Assembly (NCBI GenBank): GCA_964485515.1
Contig: CAZALT010000165.1
Span: 1-7,756 of the forward strand
Direction: 5' to 3'
DNA from: CAZALT01 sp964485515
GTDB lineage: Bacteria > Actinomycetota > Acidimicrobiia > Acidimicrobiales > Acidimicrobilacustridaceae
Length of the DNA: 7,756 nt
Position numbers and translations under genes: made by a program. Below are positions 3,858-7,756 of the stretch, piece by piece. Under the pieces are notes generated by a model. The model was not told where the DNA came from, ran no database searches, and worked only from the letters and a program-made list of their open reading frames with translations. The stretch's first letter is position 1. The number at the start of each line of letters is the position of its first letter.

Positions 3858-6284
3858 TCAGCCGATGAGGGCCTGATCGATGAGCACGCCACGACCCTCG
3901 CAGTCGGGGCACAGCGTGGAGAACGACTCGAGCAGCCCCTCGCCGATGCGCTTGCGGGTCATCTCGACCAGCCCGAGGTCAGAGATGTCGAAGACCTGGG
4001 TGCGGGTCTTGTCGCGGGCCAGCGAATCCCGGAACGTGCGGATGACCTCGTCGCGGTTCTTGCGGATCTCCATGTCGATGAAGTCGATGACGATGATGCC
4101 GCCGATGTCGCGCAGGCGCAGCTGCTTGGCGATCTCGATGGCGGCTTCGAGGTTGTTGCGGAACACCGTCTCCTCGAGGCTCGACGAACCGACGTTCTTG
4201 CCCGTGTTCACATCGATGACGGTGAGCGCCTCGGTGTGCTCGATGATGAGCGATCCACCCGACGGCAACCACACCTTGCGGTCGAGCGCCTTGTGCAGCT
4301 GCTCGTGCACGTGGAAGCGCTCCGAGATGGGGAGCGGTTCGGTGGCGGTGTCGTAGAACTGGACCCGGTCGGCGAGAGCCGGCGAGATGGCCGACACGTA
4401 GCCGTGGATCTCGTCGAACAGCGCCTTGTCGTCGATCATGACGCTGCGGTAGTCGTCGTTGAACTCCTCGCGGATGACCCGCACCGCCATGTCGGGCTCG
4501 CGGTACAACAGCGATGCCGGAGCCGCATCCTTGGCCAGCTGCTCGATGTTCTCCCACTGCTGGAGCAGGCGCAGCACGTCGGCCTGGATCTCCGTGTCGG
4601 TGACGCCCTCGGCCGCGGTGCGCACGATGAGGCCGTGCTGCGCGGGCTTGACCTTGTCGAGGATGGAGCGCAGGCGCTTGCGCTCGTCGTCGGGCAGGCG
4701 CTTGGAGATGCCGTAGGTGGTGCTGTTGGGGATGAGCACCACGAAGCGACCCGGCAGGCTCACCTCCTGGGTGAGGCGGGCGCCCTTGTGAGCGATCGGG
4801 TTCTTCGTGACCTGGCAGATGATGGTCTGCTTCGCCTTGAGGATGTCCTCGATGCGGGCGTTCGATCCCTTCTGCTCGATGTCCTCGGCGTCGTACTGCA
4901 CGTCGCCGCGGTACAGCACGGCGTTCTTGGGCGTGCCGATGTCGACGAAAGCCGCCTCCATGCCGGGCAGCACGTTCTGCACCCGCCCCAGGTAGACGTT
5001 GCCGTGGATCTGCGCGACGTCGTCGGAGGGGCGCGACACGTAGTGCTCGATGAGCGTGCGCCCTTCGAGCACGGCGATCTGGGTGGCTTCGGCCCGCACG
5101 GACACGGTCATCTGGTAGCGACCGACGGGACGGCCGTTGCGGGAACGACCGCGACGCCGTTCGAGGGCGTCGTCGTCGAGGTCGGCGGCACCGCTGGCGA
5201 GGATGGCCTCGACCGGCTTGGCCGTCTTCGCCGAGCCGCGCTTGGCACCGCTCCGGTTGCCCGAGGCTCCCCCCGGTCCCTGACCTCCGGATCCTCGACC
5301 ACCGGATCCTCGACCACCGGCGGTCTGGCCGCCCGATCCCTGGCCGCCCGATCCCTGGCCGCCCGATCCCTGGCCGCCGGCGCTCGCTCCGCCTCGGCCC
5401 CGGCCGCCACGACGGCGACGGTTCTTCGACGTGGTGGCGCCCTCGCCAGGTGCCTCATCGGCTGGCCCCGGAGTCGACCCGCGGGCACCTGGCGCGAGGT
5501 CGGGCGCGGGCCGGGTGTCGCCGATCTTGGGCTTGCGGACCACGGCCCGGTCGCCGGCCTCCGCTGACGGCTTGCCCTCGAACGAGCGCTCGGGGAGCTC
5601 GTCGGGACGTCGATCGATGCCTTCGTCGGACGCGCGGCGCGCACCCGATCCGGAGCCGCCCTGACGGCTGCGGCCGGCATCGGCCGGGCGGCCACCATCG
5701 GACGAACCAGACCGACCCGAGCTGGCAGACCGACCCGAGCTGGCAGACCGACCCGAGCTGGCGGATCGCTCTGATCCGGGGGGCTTCGCCTTGGAGCGGG
5801 ACGTCGATCCCGATCCGCCCTCGACGGCTTCGGTCGACGCCTCCTCGGCCGAGGTGCTCGGGCGACCACCGTCACCGGCACCGGCACCGGCACCGGCACC
5901 GGCACCCGACCCGCCCCGGCCCCGCCCGCCCCGCGAACCGCGCCGACGACGCGAGCGAGGGGCCCCGTCGGGGCCGGTCTCGCCGCCTCGGTCTCGCGCC
6001 GCGCCTCCGCCAGTCGCCGCGCCTCCGCCGGTCGTCTTGGCTTCGCCGGTCGTCTTGGTTTCGGCGCTCGTCGTGGACGGCGCGCCGGAGTCGCCCTGGG
6101 GGGTCGACGCCGAACGACGCTCGGAGGCGGCGTCAGCGGACGTGGACGGCGACGCGGGGGTGGGCTTCGGTCGCGTCGCCGCGGTGGAGTCGTCGCCTGC
6201 GGAGCGCGGCGGGGGGCTGTCCGCGCCACGGCTCTGCGGTTCCCGTCGCTCGGGCGGACCGTCGTTGATGACCGAGTCGGTCAT
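3858..6284 (-). CDS. RNase E/G family endoribonuclease with long disordered N-terminal arm
   Basis: 808 residues. The family cuts single-stranded, AU-prone RNA in mRNA decay and in rRNA and tRNA maturation. The start at 6284 has AGAAGGG (6294-6300) 9 nt upstream. Residues 1 to about 390 are low-complexity (Ser, Gly, Ala, Pro, Arg) with repeats and two RGG-like patches (about 111-125 and 288-299). The catalytic region starts at about 392 (MTVSVRAEA). It has an S1-type RNA-binding segment at about 427-500 (GNVYLGRVQNVLPGMEAAFV), and metal-binding aspartates Asp691 in VIDVNTG and Asp734 in IVIDFIDM. The zinc-link CPDC is at 792-795. Only 13 residues follow it, so the C-terminal small domain and scaffold known from E. 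coli RNase E are essentially missing. The gene lies 15 nt after DUF2344 and before L21, so it is probably one transcript. I cannot say whether rne or rng is the better symbol, nor whether it forms a degradosome. Confidence 0.95.
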   Translation of the reverse strand: MTDSVINDGPPERREPQSRGADSPPPRSAGDDSTAATRPKPTPASPSTSADAASERRSASTPQGDSGAPSTTSAETKTTGEAKTTGGGAATGGGAARDRGGETGPDGAPRSRRRRGSRGGRGRGGSGAGAGAGAGAGDGGRPSTSAEEASTEAVEGGSGSTSRSKAKPPGSERSASSGRSASSGRSASSGRSGSSDGGRPADAGRSRQGGSGSGARRASDEGIDRRPDELPERSFEGKPSAEAGDRAVVRKPKIGDTRPAPDLAPGARGSTPGPADEAPGEGATTSKNRRRRGGRGRGGASAGGQGSGGQGSGGQGSGGQTAGGRGSGGRGSGGQGPGGASGNRSGAKRGSAKTAKPVEAILASGAADLDDDALERRRGRSRNGRPVGRYQMTVSVRAEATQIAVLEGRTLIEHYVSRPSDDVAQIHGNVYLGRVQNVLPGMEAAFVDIGTPKNAVLYRGDVQYDAEDIEQKGSNARIEDILKAKQTIICQVTKNPIAHKGARLTQEVSLPGRFVVLIPNSTTYGISKRLPDDERKRLRSILDKVKPAQHGLIVRTAAEGVTDTEIQADVLRLLQQWENIEQLAKDAAPASLLYREPDMAVRVIREEFNDDYRSVMIDDKALFDEIHGYVSAISPALADRVQFYDTATEPLPISERFHVHEQLHKALDRKVWLPSGGSLIIEHTEALTVIDVNTGKNVGSSSLEETVFRNNLEAAIEIAKQLRLRDIGGIIVIDFIDMEIRKNRDEVIRTFRDSLARDKTRTQVFDISDLGLVEMTRKRIGEGLLESFSTLCPDCEGRGVLIDQALIG
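5287..5320. repeat. 15-bp tandem repeat, 2 copies, inside the RNase E/G gene
   Basis: The unit CCGGATCCTCGACCA occurs at 5287-5301 and 5302-5316, followed by a partial unit. On the coding strand it makes Gly-Arg-Gly-Ser-Gly units in the disordered arm. The period is a multiple of three. Confidence 0.85.
5326..5378. repeat. 15-bp tandem repeat, 3.5 copies, inside the RNase E/G gene
   Basis: Three exact copies of TGGCCGCCCGATCCC (5326-5370) and an 8-base partial copy. The coding strand reads Gly-Gly-Gln-Gly-Ser units at about residues 303-320. Copy gain or loss would keep the frame. Confidence 0.9.
5709..5762. repeat. 18-bp tandem repeat, 3 exact copies, inside the RNase E/G gene
   Basis: AGACCGACCCGAGCTGGC is repeated three times without a mismatch. 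On the coding strand it gives Ser-Ala-Ser-Ser-Gly-Arg units at about residues 174-192. Exact identity at the DNA level, including third codon positions, points to recent slippage or duplication. Confidence 0.9.
5875..5904. repeat. 6-bp microsatellite (CCGGCA)x5 inside the RNase E/G gene
   Basis: Five perfect CCGGCA units encode a Gly-Ala run at about residues 127-137, directly after the first arginine-rich patch. A hexamer can slip without breaking the frame, so this should be length-variable between relatives. Confidence 0.9.
6001..6072. repeat. Degenerate 18-bp repeat, about 4 copies, inside the RNase E/G gene
   Basis: Four consecutive 18-base blocks (6001, 6019, 6037, 6055) share GCCTCCGCC- or GCTTCGCC-like cores and GTCGTC endings. 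They encode Thr-Lys-Thr-Thr-Gly-Glu-Ala-like and Thr-Gly-Gly-Gly-Ala-Ala-like units. They are older, diverged copies compared with the exact repeats further downstream in the gene. Confidence 0.6.
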
Positions 6285-6299
6285 GATCGTGTTCCCTTC

Positions 6300-7019
6300 T
6301 CATGACGCACGCAGTTCCGCGTGCGTGGGCTCCGTCGCGAGCGGTCCTCCCGGCGCCCCGTCGAGGGGGCGGGCCAGGGGTTCGCGCGGCTCGGTGCCGT
6401 CGGTGATCCATTGTTCGATGCGGCGCACCCGGCCCTCGTCGGCGGGAGGGTCGAAGGCGGCCAGGAGCTCTGCGGGACGCAGGCCCCGAGGTTGCGTGGC
6501 GAGCTCGGCCCACAGGTGGCCGTCGGGCAGGACCTCGAGGGCGAGGACGCCCGGCCGGATGTCGTCGGTGACCGGCTGGCCCTTGCGCTCCCGGGTGACC
6601 ACGAGCTCGTCGGCGGCGAGGATGCGGGCGACCTCGGTGGCGAGCGCCTCGCGACCGAGGCCGGGGACCTCGATGTCCCAGGTGCAGCTGGTGACGGACT
6701 GTTGCAGCGACGTGCCGCGGGTGCTCACGACCTCGGCGGCTTCGACGTCGATGCCGACAGGGAGCAGCGGGGTGAGCAGGGCAGGCAGGGTGGCGACGTC
6801 CATCGGGCCGGTGAAGTCGATGTCGAGGTACTCCCCCAGCGACTCGTACGACGTGGGCGCGGCCAGCCCGAAGTGCACCTTGAGCCGGGGCGAGAACCCC
6901 TCGGTGGTGGCGACGGGCAGGGCGGCTCGGCGCAGGGCCCGCTCCCAGATGCGAGCGACATCACGGTGGCTCGTGAAGCGGACCTTGCCCAACTTGGTGA
7001 ACCGGAAGCGGACCCTCAC
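6300..7019 (-). CDS. DUF2344 / TIGR03936 protein (radical SAM-linked, function unknown)
   Basis: 239 residues from a GTG at 7019-7017 that overlaps the upstream TGA as GTGA. AGGAGG (7026-7031) lies 6 nt upstream, a very good ribosome binding site. The frame stays open further back, but that part is a shadow of the radical SAM gene. Recognisable family features are FRFTKLGKVRFTSHRD (about 5-20), EGFSPRLKVHFG (about 40-51), GEYLDIDF (about 62-69) and the late RGLRPAELLAAF block. The family is known as a linked partner, or sometimes a fused C-terminal domain, of the TIGR03960 radical SAM protein, which is the upstream gene here. No catalytic role is established to my knowledge. The C-terminal tail is Pro/Gly-rich and ends 15 nt before the RNase E/G start. 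The RNase ribosome binding site lies directly against this stop codon, which suggests tight coupling. Confidence 0.9.
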   Translation of the reverse strand: MRVRFRFTKLGKVRFTSHRDVARIWERALRRAALPVATTEGFSPRLKVHFGLAAPTSYESLGEYLDIDFTGPMDVATLPALLTPLLPVGIDVEAAEVVSTRGTSLQQSVTSCTWDIEVPGLGREALATEVARILAADELVVTRERKGQPVTDDIRPGVLALEVLPDGHLWAELATQPRGLRPAELLAAFDPPADEGRVRRIEQWITDGTEPREPLARPLDGAPGGPLATEPTHAELRAS

Positions 7020-7756
7020 GATCCGCCTCCTGGCGCGACACCGGCCCCGGCTCCCACACCGACGGGCTCGACCGACGTGTCCGGCTCCGGCGACCGGGGC
7101 CTGGTCTCGAGGAGCGTGACCGGCACCGCTCCCCCGCTGGCGAGGTCCTGGCCGGTTCCCTGTGAGCCGCCGGCGGGTGGCGTGGCCGACGCGACGATGT
7201 GCTCGATGGAGTAGCCGGTGCACGCGCCGCAGTCGTAGCACGGTGTCCACCGGCAGTCTTCGAGGCCCAGCTCGTCGAGCGCATCGCGCCAGTCCTGCCA
7301 GAGGAAGTCCTTGTGGAGCCCGGCCGAGATGTGGTCCCACGGGAGGACCTCGTCCTCGGTGCGGTGGCGGAACACGTACCAGTCGAGGTCGAGCCCGTTG
7401 TGCTCCATGGCCTCGGTCCACAGCGAGTAGTCGAACTTCTCGGACCACTCCTGGAAGGTGCCGCCGCGGCGCCACACCTCTTCGATGACCGTGCCGAGGC
7501 GACGGTCGCCGCGGCTCACGATGCCCTCGACGACCGTGGCGCGGGTGTCGTGCCACTTCACCTGCACGCCGCGGGTGTGGCGGGTGGCGTCGCGCAGCAG
7601 GTTCACCTTGCGGCGCAGCTCCTCGCCCGTGTTCTGGCCGAACCACTGGAACGGGGTGAACGGCTTGGGCACGTAGCCGCCGACCGACACCGTGACCGAG
7701 GCCGACTGCGTGTGGCGCTTGCCGATGGCGACGCAGTTCTTGGCCAGCTCGGCGAT
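7016..7756 (-). CDS. Radical SAM protein, TIGR03960-like, C-terminal part (runs off right edge)
   Basis: 246 residues are visible and the frame is open to the right edge, so the N-terminal B12-binding-like and radical SAM core regions expected for this family are outside the window. The visible part begins IAELAKNCVAIGKRHTQSAS and continues VSVGGYVPKPFTPFQWFGQ, the characteristic end of this family's core. LPWDHISAGLHKDFLW and a cysteine cluster follow: CRWTPCYDCGAC (C-x4-C-x2-C-x2-C, bases about 7220-7255). Such a cluster may bind an auxiliary iron-sulfur cluster or zinc (inference). A Pro/Gly/Ser-rich tail of about 60 residues after EHIVASAT looks disordered. The TGA overlaps the GTG of the DUF2344 gene. 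The family's reaction and substrate are unknown to me; its steady association with RNase E/G and L21/L27 genes hints at an RNA or ribosome target. Confidence 0.9.
   Translation of the reverse strand: MAELAKNCVAIGKRHTQSASVTVSVGGYVPKPFTPFQWFGQNTGEELRRKVNLLRDATRHTRGVQVKWHDTRATVVEGIVSRGDRRLGTVIEEVWRRGGTFQEWSEKFDYSLWTEAMEHNGLDLDWYVFRHRTEDEVLPWDHISAGLHKDFLWQDWRDALDELGLEDCRWTPCYDCGACTGYSIEHIVASATPPAGGSQGTGQDLASGGAVPVTLLETRPRSPEPDTSVEPVGVGAGAGVAPGGGS

Noticed and set aside
5109..5111. Met392 as an internal start giving a short RNase G-like protein
   Set aside because: No ribosome binding site precedes it, whereas the start at 6284 has a good one. It is kept only as an alternative to test.
3441..5567. 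708-codon open frame on the plus strand opposite L21 and the RNase E/G gene
   Set aside because: It is antisense to two proteins with clear family motifs, has no recognisable domain and is explained by the high GC content and third-position bias of the real genes.
5791..7119. 442-codon plus-strand frame across the RNase arm and DUF2344
   Set aside because: It is a shadow of two genes with well-supported starts and motifs on the other strand.
7020..7646. Upstream extension of the DUF2344 gene
   Set aside because: The family begins at VRVRFRFTK, the GTG at 7019 has an excellent ribosome binding site, and the extension is a shadow of the radical SAM gene.
7016..7690. Radical SAM fragment as a complete 224-residue gene starting with GTG at 7690
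   Set aside because: The frame remains open to the window edge and the residues before the GTG (IAELAKNCVAIGKRHTQSAS) belong to the same conserved family segment, so the gene is partial.
1..7756. CRISPR array, tRNA, insertion sequence or prophage remnants
   Set aside because: No spaced direct repeats, cloverleaf, transposase motif or terminal inverted repeats were seen; all tandem repeats fall inside the RNase arm and keep its frame.

Overview
The window is high-GC DNA with dense, mostly non-overlapping coding and strong GC-driven shadow frames. Sequence style (Ala/Gly/Arg-rich proteins, TANNNT-type -10 boxes, a dGTPase-like HD protein, an RNase E with a long disordered N-terminal arm) suggests a high-GC actinobacterium. 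An Acidimicrobiia-like lineage is my best guess, but that is inference from protein flavour and not a proven placement.

Layout from left to right. (1) Positions 1-1592, minus strand: a three-gene cluster of Tad/Flp-type pilus-associated proteins. Two are paralogous TadE-like pseudopilins joined by a 4-nt ATGA overlap; then comes the start of a TadG-like protein that runs off the left edge. (2) Positions 1593-1803: a 211-bp divergent intergenic region with candidate promoters for both sides and an inverted repeat. (3) Positions 1804-2970, plus strand: a single HD-domain deoxynucleoside triphosphate triphosphohydrolase (dGTPase-like), probably read from a leaderless transcript. (4) Positions 2971-3137: a convergent intergenic region with a strong 12-bp hairpin and a second, weaker hairpin, consistent with termination from both sides. 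(5) Positions 3138-7756, minus strand: a compact gene string. In transcription order it holds the C-terminal part of an uncharacterised radical SAM protein (TIGR03960-like, entering from the right edge), a DUF2344/TIGR03936 protein, an RNase E/G family ribonuclease, ribosomal protein L21 and ribosomal protein L27.

How the genes fit together. The radical SAM and DUF2344 genes overlap by 4 nt (GTGA) and the RNase gene starts 15 nt later, so these three are surely co-transcribed. L21 and L27 are 3 nt apart, follow the RNase after 159 nt, and may also have their own promoter. The string links an unexplained radical SAM pair with RNA processing and the large ribosomal subunit. The usual GTPase gene obg does not follow L27 here; a convergent gene does.

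The most interesting points are the radical SAM/DUF2344/RNase E/L21/L27 neighbourhood, the inverted architecture of the RNase (a disordered arm of about 390 residues in front of the catalytic core, built from in-frame tandem repeats and two RGG-like patches, with almost nothing after the zinc-link), the twin TadE proteins that share a four-cysteine pattern, and the divergent HD motif of the dGTPase-like protein. No tRNA, rRNA, CRISPR array, insertion sequence or attachment site was seen, and no gene-free stretch exceeds 300 bases.
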